From Desulfosediminicola flagellatus (GTDB lineage: Bacteria; Desulfobacterota; Desulfobulbia; Desulfobulbales; Desulfocapsaceae): 64,000 bases of DNA. Of the stretch, positions 57,270 to 64,000 are shown piece after piece. The notes beneath the pieces were generated by a model. The model was not told the origin of the DNA. It worked only from the letters and a program-made list of their open reading frames with translations, and ran no database searches. A program made the translations under genes and the position numbers. The number at the start of each line of letters is the position of its first letter. Position 1 is the stretch's first letter. The stretch spans positions 2,820,501-2,884,500 of the forward strand of contig NZ_CP050698.1 of NCBI RefSeq assembly GCF_005116655.2, read 5' to 3'.

Positions 57270-58565
57270 ATGAGATATTCAACACTCAAATTATTTTTTT
57301 CTTCCATGCTGATTAAGAAGTTCAATTATGTCTATCCGCATTTTCCGTTATCGGCACTGATAATCTTCACCATTGTATACTGTTCATTGGCACCATCACC
57401 TTCAATTGCTGCCGATCAATATAAAAAAGACACGTCTTCGGAAATACATCAAAATATAGAACAACACAAAGTCAAGATTCAAAGACTGCAAAGAGGGATC
57501 AGAGAGCAGCAGAACAAATCTCAAGAGAGCGACACACTTGAGAAAAACATTCTCCTGGAAATTGAGGAAATTGACTCGCGCCTCAAGGCTCAACTCGAAA
57601 AAGTCAGCAATTTACAACACCAGGTTGAGGAACAGGAAGAACTGATCAATGCCAAACAAACTGAAATCAATTCTTTGCAAACTGAAAAGAACAAGGTTCT
57701 TGACCATCTTAAAAAACGCACAGGGGCATATTACAAAATGGGCAAAGTAGGGTTCCTTAACGTTACTTTTTCCTCAAAATCACTGCCTGAGCTTCTCAGA
57801 TTTCATGACTCATTCCAGACTCTCATAGCCTATGATAAAGACGTTGTCAGTCGCTATAGAAATAAAATAGTAGCTCTTGAACGAGCAAGAGACGCCTACT
57901 CACTGGAAAAAGAACTCCTTCAGGAATTTGTCTCTACAGCTCTTGCCGAAAATACTGCGACTGACAAAATTCGCGATGAAAAAGAAGATCTCCTCTCCCA
58001 CATACGAACGCAAAAGCATTTACATGATCAAGCCATCAAAGAGCTTGAACTTGCCTCAGAATCTCTTTCTTCATCTCTTATTGCTCTAAAAAACAAGGAG
58101 TACGACCTCAAGCAGACATTCGCTAAAAGTAAGGGCAATCTCCCATCCCCCCTTACAGGTGAAGTGATTACTTTTTTCAATCAGGTTAAGGCTAACAAGC
58201 TAGGAATCATGCGCAAATCTACCGGAATAGCTATTAGCGCTCCTGATGGTTCTGAAGTGAAAGCTATTGCAGAAGGCACCGTAATATTTTCTGGATATTT
58301 ACGCGGATATGGGAATACTGTAATTATACATCACGGGTTTCAATATTATTCCGTTACTTCCAGGCTGGAGAAAATTACAGTCGGAAACGGCGAAAACGTT
58401 CAAGCCGGGCAATTTATCGGCCTATTAAGCGATACAGCCACCTTGATAGACGAAGGTTTGTATTTTGAAATTCGCCACGGGAAACAATCACTGGACCCTC
58501 TTAAATGGCTAGAAGCCAGTAACCTGCAGCTGCCAGATCCCGATTCTTCGAAAAATCGAGGCTAA
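57270..58565 (+). CDS. EnvC-like murein hydrolase activator (degenerate LytM)
   Basis: The 431-residue exported protein has a hydrophobic N-terminal segment (about residues 28-50), a long coiled coil over 55-290 and a C-terminal LytM/M23-like domain over 305-420. The zinc-ligand residues of active M23 enzymes are lost: the first His/Asp motif reads RKSTGIAIS, the HxH motif reads SVTSRLE, and the strand HFE reads YFE. It should therefore act as an amidase activator, as E. coli EnvC does with FtsEX. It starts 19 bases after ftsX. A Met 36 bases downstream is another possible start. Confidence 0.88.
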   Translation: MRYSTLKLFFSSMLIKKFNYVYPHFPLSALIIFTIVYCSLAPSPSIAADQYKKDTSSEIHQNIEQHKVKIQRLQRGIREQQNKSQESDTLEKNILLEIEEIDSRLKAQLEKVSNLQHQVEEQEELINAKQTEINSLQTEKNKVLDHLKKRTGAYYKMGKVGFLNVTFSSKSLPELLRFHDSFQTLIAYDKDVVSRYRNKIVALERARDAYSLEKELLQEFVSTALAENTATDKIRDEKEDLLSHIRTQKHLHDQAIKELELASESLSSSLIALKNKEYDLKQTFAKSKGNLPSPLTGEVITFFNQVKANKLGIMRKSTGIAISAPDGSEVKAIAEGTVIFSGYLRGYGNTVIIHHGFQYYSVTSRLEKITVGNGENVQAGQFIGLLSDTATLIDEGLYFEIRHGKQSLDPLKWLEASNLQLPDPDSSKNRG

Positions 58566-58599
58566 CAACTGGCAACCTCCCCCTGCCTGGAGTTCAAAC

Positions 58600-59925
58600 A
58601 TGCAAAGTGCAGCTTTCTTTAAGCAAGCTCTCGTTATTATCACCCTTCTCTTCTTTACGATACCAGCAGATTCCAATGCTGAAATCACACCCAAAGAACG
58701 CGAAAAGACCTATAAGCAACTTGAGGTTTTTGCAAACGTCCTCAGCATTCTTCAGGATAACTACGTCGAAGAAATCGATTCTTCCGAGACTATTAACGGA
58801 GCTATCCGCGGTTTGCTTTATTCGCTTGATCCGCATTCAGCATATCTTCCACCAGAAGGGTTTCAGGAACTGCAGGAAGAAACACAAGGACAATTCTCAG
58901 GGATAGGAATTGAGATTACAATAAAGGATAATATTCTTACAATTATCAGTCCGATCGAAGGAACCCCTGCTGACAAAGCCGGCCTTAAAGCCAAAGATAT
59001 TATAGTTGAAATTGGCGGCGAAAAAACAAAAGAGATGGGGGCAGTTGAGGCTGTAAAGCGATTACGAGGTCCTCAGGGGAGCACAATCACCATCTCTGTA
59101 TATCGTGAAGGCTGGAGTGATCTTAAAGAAATGACTTTGACAAGAGACATCATACCTCTTCAGTCTGTTAAAGCCTTTTTCATTGCTCCTGGTTTTGCTT
59201 ACACCCGAATCACTAATTTTCAAAGTCACTCCACTCAAGACTACCGGGAAGCTATAGGAAGGCTGTCAGAAAAAGATAAAATTAAAGGCCTGATACTCGA
59301 CCTCAGAAACAATCCAGGTGGTTTGCTCAATCAGGCCGTCAGCGTAGCAGACACGTTTCTTAGCGATGGACTCATCGTCTATACGAAAGGAAGAACAGAT
59401 GATCAAAACATGTCGTTTAAAGCACATAAATCCTCTGAAGACCTCCCCTATCCGCTCATAGTTCTCGTTAACGAAGGCTCTGCCAGCGCTTCTGAAATCG
59501 TTGCAGGAGCCATCCAGGACCATAAACGCGGACTCATAGTCGGCACCCAGACCTTTGGTAAGGGTTCAGTACAAACGATTATACCGCTCCCCGGCGGCGC
59601 AGGTTTACGAGTTACCACTGCACGGTATTATACACCTGCAGGCAAATCTATCCAGGCTCTTGGCATCACGCCGGATGTCGAAGTTCCGTTTGTAGCGTGC
59701 AACGGTGCTTCAAATGAAGAAAACGTAGAAAAGACACGACTCCGTGAGTCCGACCTCAAAAACCACATACCAGGAAATGACCTGAGTGACAACAACAGCT
59801 CAGAAGGCACAGATGAGGACGAAAACGCACATGAAGTGCGCCTTGCACAGGACAATCAACTACGTACCGCTCTGAACATACTGAAAAGCCTTAATCTCTA
59901 TTCTCAATTTGACCTGGTGAAATAA
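58600..59925 (+). CDS. S41 family C-terminal processing peptidase (CtpA-like)
   Basis: The 441-residue periplasmic protease has a signal peptide ending near residue 27 (TIPADSNA), a helical N-terminal region and a PDZ domain at about 95-175 (GQFSGIGIEIT, PADKAGLKAKDIIVEI). The S41 protease domain carries the catalytic Ser296 in NEGSASASEI and Lys321 in TFGKGSVQT. The acidic, disordered tail after about 370 is variable. It cleaves exposed C-termini and often controls peptidoglycan hydrolases, which fits its place behind ftsEX-envC. Confidence 0.93.
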   Translation: MQSAAFFKQALVIITLLFFTIPADSNAEITPKEREKTYKQLEVFANVLSILQDNYVEEIDSSETINGAIRGLLYSLDPHSAYLPPEGFQELQEETQGQFSGIGIEITIKDNILTIISPIEGTPADKAGLKAKDIIVEIGGEKTKEMGAVEAVKRLRGPQGSTITISVYREGWSDLKEMTLTRDIIPLQSVKAFFIAPGFAYTRITNFQSHSTQDYREAIGRLSEKDKIKGLILDLRNNPGGLLNQAVSVADTFLSDGLIVYTKGRTDDQNMSFKAHKSSEDLPYPLIVLVNEGSASASEIVAGAIQDHKRGLIVGTQTFGKGSVQTIIPLPGGAGLRVTTARYYTPAGKSIQALGITPDVEVPFVACNGASNEENVEKTRLRESDLKNHIPGNDLSDNNSSEGTDEDENAHEVRLAQDNQLRTALNILKSLNLYSQFDLVK

Positions 59926-59932
59926 ATATCTT

Positions 59933-60316
59933 ATGGATTGTCTTGCATTTATAGCTGAACAACGAATCTCACAAGCCATTGAAAAAGGTGAGCTTAAGAC
60001 TGATGGCTGGAAAAATAAACCGCTCAAACTCGATGACGATCACCTCGTACCAGATGACTTAAAAATAGCGTATAAGATGCTTAAAAATGCGGGCTATGTT
60101 CCACCGGAAATTGAAACTCGCAAAGAAATCACTCGACTTGAACAGCTAATAGCAAAAACAGAAGATGAGCATCAGCGGGTTCAACAAATGCGAAAGCTCA
60201 GTGTCCTGTTGATGAAAGTTGATAAAAATCGCCCTTCACCAGCGAACATATCACATGACGATGAATACTACAGAAAGATAGTTGAAAGAACTTCTCTGGG
60301 TACCAAAAAAGACTGA
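59933..60316 (+). CDS. DUF1992 (DnaJ-homologue C28-like) protein
   Basis: The 127-residue protein begins with the family motif AEQRISQAIEKGEL and has LPLDDDHLVP-like KLDDDHLVPDDLKIAYKMLKN in the middle, then a coiled coil with RKEITRLEQLI. The family is named after DnaJC28 but lacks a J domain, and its role is unknown. It is eight bases after ctpA and ends before a terminator, so it is the last gene of the ftsE operon. Confidence 0.85.
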   Translation: MDCLAFIAEQRISQAIEKGELKTDGWKNKPLKLDDDHLVPDDLKIAYKMLKNAGYVPPEIETRKEITRLEQLIAKTEDEHQRVQQMRKLSVLLMKVDKNRPSPANISHDDEYYRKIVERTSLGTKKD

Positions 60317-60333
60317 ATATAATCTATTAAGGG

Positions 60334-60369
60334 TAGCTATAGGAGGGTGTCGGGTTATAGCTATTTTTT
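60334..60369 (+). terminator. Rho-independent terminator of the ftsEX-envC-ctpA operon
   Basis: The stem TAGCTATA (60334-60341) / TATAGCTA (60356-60363) with a 14-base loop is followed by six T at 60364-60369, 18 bases after the DUF1992 stop. Confidence 0.8.
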
Positions 60370-60527
60370 CAAAGATTAAGGTATTTTAAAAATATCAAGA
60401 CACAGCCATATACTTGATATCGAAGTCTTAGCTTACCTGCAGCATTGTCTTTTATAAAATAATGCAGATACGGGGAAAAGGGCATAACCAGGCAGACTCC
60501 TAGAAAAAATCAGTACAACCATTGCTC

Positions 60528-62093
60528 CTAAAGCAGACTATGCTGCTTCTTCATCTCCTCGTACACAAGGGTTGACACTTGGCGTATCACATTCCCACGA
60601 GCCAGCATCCAACGGCCATAATCAGAGGGACGTGAACTGCGCTCAATTATCCCGACAATAGCGTAGGGATATCGTTGTCCTTTAGCTGTTTTTGGTACAA
60701 GAATCCCCATATCACCGCAAAGATGCGCGGTGGATCCTGTCTTGTTGTATACCAGTGTTCCTTGTGGAATTGGTGTGCCATGATACAGACGATCCCTACC
60801 GGGGAGTGCCATTATTCGACGCAATTCCTTGCCATAAGGTAACTCTTTATTCCACATTGCCCGCAGAAACCGAATGTAGTCTGAAGGGAGAGCGCTATTC
60901 TTGTATGTACGTCCACCTGCAGGGATATACTCTTTTATTACTGTGTTTTTGAATATGGAACTGTAATACTGACGAAGGATCTGCTGACATTTTGCCGGCC
61001 CTCCCGCCTGTCGAATCACCCAGTTGGTCGCGGAATTACTGCTTCGTTGAATCATCGCCTCAAGCATTCTTTTACTCTTGGGTCCGTAGGTCAGCTTGCC
61101 ATTTTTTACCTGATGAAAAAAAGCCAAAGCCACAAAAGGCTTGATCATACTTGCTGCCTGAAATATCTCATTGGCGTTTATGTCCAGCAGGCTGCGGTCA
61201 TTTTCAAGATCGTAAACCATCCAACCTGTTTTTTCGTCGCTCCGTATCTTTCCTGTGCGTCGTAACTCCTTGATAAAATCTTCGACATTCATTTCAAAAG
61301 CAGTGCGTGAAGCTACTGATACTACACGTTTACTCTTATCTTTTTTTATCAGGGAAATAACAACAGGATCAGGATTCCTCTTATCGGTGGTATCGTCGGT
61401 GCTATTTCCGCTTCTTATGACAATGGCCATTTTTATCGGGGATGTATCTACAACATCATTCCCGTCATCAAGCAGACTTGATTCACCGTAGACGATTTCG
61501 TTATTATTTTCGGCGGTAATGGAAGTTCGGATTTTTTTTGATCGGAGCAGTTTACGGTGCTTCTGAGCGACAGCCATTGTGGTTTTCCGATCTCCGCGCC
61601 TGCGATAAATAAGGGCGTAGTTATCGGCGTGTGTTTTTTCTATAAGAAGATTTTTGCCTACTTCTTCACCGAGATATTTATAGAGTTTTTCATATGTCTT
61701 TTTTAAAGAATCGAGATTGGGGCCTAGTCCATAACTGACATTATACAACAGATGATACCCTTCATCTCTAATTGCCCAAGCCTCATCCAACCCTTCTTTT
61801 CTTAAAATTTCACCATGATAGGCGATATCCTGCCCAACCGTTCTGGCGGAACCGTTGGTATCATAAATGACACCATACTCATCGCCTCTGCCGACTATCT
61901 TGAGTCTTTTAGAGACAGCATCATCAAAGATCTCCTCAAGCTTCTCTTTATAATCAAGCACATTCTCGATATCGGTATCCCAGATATAAACAAGATCATA
62001 TTGTTCATTTTCTGCTACTCCCGTTACAGGACTAATCAACAGATAACCAAGCAATAAAAACAGTGCGGAGAAGAGCGTCTTACATCGTTTCAT
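60528..62093 (-). CDS. Class A beta-lactamase-like serine hydrolase with duplicated N-terminal region
   Basis: The 521-residue exported protein has a signal peptide ending near residue 26 (SPVTGVA). Residues about 32-110 and 115-193 look like two copies of one about 78-residue unit (pattern Y-x-L-x-Y, YEKL, then D-x-Y-x-x-IY, then H-x-x-x-LR). A basic linker follows, and the C-terminal about 240 residues are a beta-lactamase/transpeptidase-like domain. It has the nucleophile motif S315-M-I-K318, an SSNSATN motif near 347 and a KTG motif (YNKTGSTAH) near 447. It may act on peptidoglycan or be a penicillin-binding relative; true beta-lactamase activity is unproven. It is monocistronic. Confidence 0.82.
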   Translation of the reverse strand: MKRCKTLFSALFLLLGYLLISPVTGVAENEQYDLVYIWDTDIENVLDYKEKLEEIFDDAVSKRLKIVGRGDEYGVIYDTNGSARTVGQDIAYHGEILRKEGLDEAWAIRDEGYHLLYNVSYGLGPNLDSLKKTYEKLYKYLGEEVGKNLLIEKTHADNYALIYRRRGDRKTTMAVAQKHRKLLRSKKIRTSITAENNNEIVYGESSLLDDGNDVVDTSPIKMAIVIRSGNSTDDTTDKRNPDPVVISLIKKDKSKRVVSVASRTAFEMNVEDFIKELRRTGKIRSDEKTGWMVYDLENDRSLLDINANEIFQAASMIKPFVALAFFHQVKNGKLTYGPKSKRMLEAMIQRSSNSATNWVIRQAGGPAKCQQILRQYYSSIFKNTVIKEYIPAGGRTYKNSALPSDYIRFLRAMWNKELPYGKELRRIMALPGRDRLYHGTPIPQGTLVYNKTGSTAHLCGDMGILVPKTAKGQRYPYAIVGIIERSSRPSDYGRWMLARGNVIRQVSTLVYEEMKKQHSLL

Positions 62094-62265
62094 GAAACAG
62101 GTATATTCCTTGCTGTAACAGGTTGATACTGTGTTACAGTATTAAAATCATATGTGGTATTATTTAAAACAGATAGCCGTTCGAATTTCTGGTCGAATCG
62201 CAACATGGTAACATGTGCGATTCGACCAGTACAACAACTAATATTCTGCAGACAACGAGACTATC

Positions 62266-63180
62266 TCAAAACCCAAGTTCTTTCAGAAACCTTTCATCCT
62301 GTGACCATTTCTTTTTAACTTTTACCCACAACTTCAACAGGACTTTTTCACCTATAAGCTTTTCAATGTCATATCTTGCGGCAGTTCCGATGCTCTTAAG
62401 TTTACTACCACCCTTGCCTATTATAATACCTTTCTGAGATGGACGTTCTATGACGATTGTCGCATGAATTGTGACAAGTTTCTTTTTCGTGTCCTCTTTA
62501 AACGATTCAATTGTTACAGCTGTAGAATAAGGGATTTCCTGACCCGTTTGCAAAAACACTTTCTCCCTGATTATTTCCGCAACCAAAAAACGTTCGGTTG
62601 CATCTGTCGGAATATCTTCAGGAAAGTATCTCGGCCCCAGAGGGAGAAGTTTGAGAACCTCGTCTACGAGATTATCCGTTCCGTCGCCTTTAAGAGCAGA
62701 AAGCGGAATAACTGCCTGAAACGGGAACAACGACGAATATGAGGCTATCATCGGCAGCAGTTTTTCCTTTTCAAGCAGGTCTACCTTATTCAGCACCATA
62801 ATTGCTGGACAGGTCACCTTTTTCATGATTTCCGTAAATTCTTTTTCTTTCTCTTCCCTGATCTTCTCAGGTAAGGGCAATGAAATATCGACAAGAAACA
62901 GGACGACATCCACCTCTGACAAGGAGTCCATTGCAATACGAACCATTTCCTGATTCAAGGGAACTCTTGAATTATGCAGACCAGGAGTATCGAGCAGAAC
63001 AATCTGATAATCATCCTCATTGACAACACCAAGTATTCTATTCCGTGTTGTCTGCGGCTTGGGTGTCACTATTGAGATTTTTTGCCCAAGCAAGTTGTTC
63101 ATTAAGGTTGATTTTCCCGCATTCGGAGGACCAACGATTGCCACCATTCCGGATTTTACCGGTTTTCCAAACATATCCAT
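62266..63180 (-). CDS. era: GTPase Era
   Basis: The 304-residue ribosome-assembly GTPase has G1 VGPPNAGKSTLMN near residue 15, G2 PQTTRN, G3 LDTPGLHN and G4 LNKVDLL. The C-terminal KH domain includes the family motif VERPSQKGIIIGKGGSKLKSIG near 250. It binds the 3' end of 16S rRNA during 30S maturation. The N-terminal start is uncertain: Met codons at 63180 and 63174 are both possible, and the frame is open to 63195. No strong ribosome-binding site is seen. Confidence 0.93.
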   Translation of the reverse strand: MDMFGKPVKSGMVAIVGPPNAGKSTLMNNLLGQKISIVTPKPQTTRNRILGVVNEDDYQIVLLDTPGLHNSRVPLNQEMVRIAMDSLSEVDVVLFLVDISLPLPEKIREEKEKEFTEIMKKVTCPAIMVLNKVDLLEKEKLLPMIASYSSLFPFQAVIPLSALKGDGTDNLVDEVLKLLPLGPRYFPEDIPTDATERFLVAEIIREKVFLQTGQEIPYSTAVTIESFKEDTKKKLVTIHATIVIERPSQKGIIIGKGGSKLKSIGTAARYDIEKLIGEKVLLKLWVKVKKKWSQDERFLKELGF

Positions 63181-63392
63181 AGATAAACAAATCAAATTTA
63201 AGGTAATAAAGAAAATACAGTGCTACAAATCGAGTTTCACACTATACTGAACGTTCGTGTGTTAAACATTGGTTAACAATATTTAACGTACTATAATACT
63301 CATTATTTGACCATGGCCGACGTATCTTCTGTCATGTACACTGTAGATAATATCTGCTTACCAGTGCTGTGAAGCACTTAAAGTATAGCGCG

Positions 63393-64000
63393 ATGATAAA
63401 TTCTGGAAAACTTATAGAATATCTAGACAACGGCAAGTTCATATGTGCTTTCATCACAGAAGCACAGCCGAAACGAGTCCGTTTGATAAACCAAAATGGG
63501 CGTGAAGTTAATCTGCCCGTATCCAGAATCGTGCATTGCTCAAAAGATAATCATACCATAGATTGCACCAGAGAATTACTCGTAAATGCTCTTAAAGAGA
63601 CAACAGAAAAACGGGCACTTCTGATGGAGCAGATTAACTTACAGGAAATATGGGAACTTACAGTCGATGAGAATTCCAACGTCTTTGATCCCGTCTTTTT
63701 AGCCGAACTCTCCTTTGGTCAGGAGGCTACTGATGACATTATCGCAGCCCTGCTCCGTTCTGTCTTCATAGACAAACTATACTTTAAGTACAAAGAAGGC
63801 AAACTCCGATCCCACACTAAAGATCAAGTCGAACAGATCCAGATACAGCGTGAAAAAGAAGAACAGAAGGCTGAACTTATCCATAAAGGGGCTCATACCA
63901 TTGCTGAGATAATGCAACAAGGCAAATGTATCAACGAGACAAATCGCTGGCAGGAAGAGTGTCTTAAATTGCTTAGAGATTTCTATCTCTATGGTAACGA
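63393..64000 (+). CDS. RNase II/R-family protein, N-terminal part (runs off window)
   Basis: The frame opens at ATG 63393 and is still open at base 64000 (about 202 residues). The first about 50 residues look like a small beta-domain (GKLIEYLDNGKFICAF, RLINQNGREVNLPVSRIVHC). A helical region rich in Glu/Gln follows (DQVEQIQIQREKEEQ). From memory this resembles the N-terminus of the RNase II-family exoribonucleases of Desulfobacterota. The catalytic RNB domain would lie beyond the window. A short hairpin AGTGCT-GTGA-AGCACT lies at 63363-63378, 15 bases before the start. The call is tentative. Confidence 0.6.
   Translation, partial: MINSGKLIEYLDNGKFICAFITEAQPKRVRLINQNGREVNLPVSRIVHCSKDNHTIDCTRELLVNALKETTEKRALLMEQINLQEIWELTVDENSNVFDPVFLAELSFGQEATDDIIAALLRSVFIDKLYFKYKEGKLRSHTKDQVEQIQIQREKEEQKAELIHKGAHTIAEIMQQGKCINETNRWQEECLKLLRDFYLYGN

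Noticed and set aside
1..64000. CRISPR array, tRNA or rRNA genes, prophage or insertion sequences
   Set aside because: I looked through the intergenic regions and saw no regularly spaced repeats, cloverleaf-like segments, transposase motifs or phage genes. Small elements could still be missed by eye.

Overview
The window looks like chromosomal core and near-core DNA of an anaerobic Desulfobacterota bacterium, most likely in or near the Desulfobulbales. This placement is inferred from gene content: a tetraheme UshA-like cytochrome that needs an in-frame UGA read as selenocysteine, a family II Mn-dependent pyrophosphatase, a Psr/Phs/Ttr-type molybdoenzyme with a TorD chaperone, a PurD-PurE fusion, and a low-to-moderate GC content. 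I see no rRNA, tRNA, CRISPR array, insertion sequence or phage genes.

Layout. 1-2.9 kb: a response regulator with a GAF domain (cut by the window edge, with Asn at the phospho-acceptor position) divergent from the candidate selenoprotein. 2.9-10.3 kb: ppaC, then a + strand run (DUF3014 protein, GYF/AIM24 protein, SprA-like putative metalloprotease, M18 aminopeptidase, lytic transglycosylase), and a convergent EF-hand-like protein. 10.5-14.4 kb: a three-gene molybdoenzyme operon (TorD chaperone, Tat-exported catalytic subunit, four-cluster ferredoxin subunit) with a promoter/operator in front and a strong terminator behind. 14.4-20.6 kb: ettA, an Hpt protein, a Sua5/YrdC protein, the purD-purE fusion, a TetR regulator with a probable operator, and greA. 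21-27.3 kb: a 1331-residue TPR plus beta-barrel protein, a DegT aminotransferase and rpoH, followed by lepA on the other strand.

29.4-37.9 kb (- strand): proline dehydrogenase and P5C dehydrogenase, then a complete branched-chain amino acid ABC transporter (livKHMGF) and an EamA permease. Together they suggest uptake and oxidation of amino acids; a GntR/FadR-like palindrome lies upstream of the proline genes. 38.5-44.8 kb: a small periplasmic protein, a GlrK-QseG-GlrR-like three-gene signalling operon, and a FapA/DUF342 protein. 44.9-50.8 kb (- strand): a full biotin operon bioB-A-F-G-C-D, in which BioC/BioG make pimeloyl-ACP, plus a small four-cysteine protein. 50.9-55.1 kb: fabD, lspA and ileS. 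55.6-60.3 kb: ftsE, ftsX, an EnvC-like factor with a degenerate LytM domain, a CtpA protease and a DUF1992 protein, which form a cell-division/peptidoglycan-remodelling set. 60.5-64 kb: a class A beta-lactamase-like serine hydrolase with a duplicated N-terminal region, era, and the start of an RNase II/R-family gene that runs off the window.

The most notable item is the selenoprotein candidate at 1247-2800. An uninterrupted frame apart from one UGA is followed at the expected distance by a bacterial SECIS-like hairpin. The peptide around the UGA has the pattern Pro-Cys-Gly-(Sec), where the Cys-containing relatives I recall have Pro-Cys-Gly-Cys.
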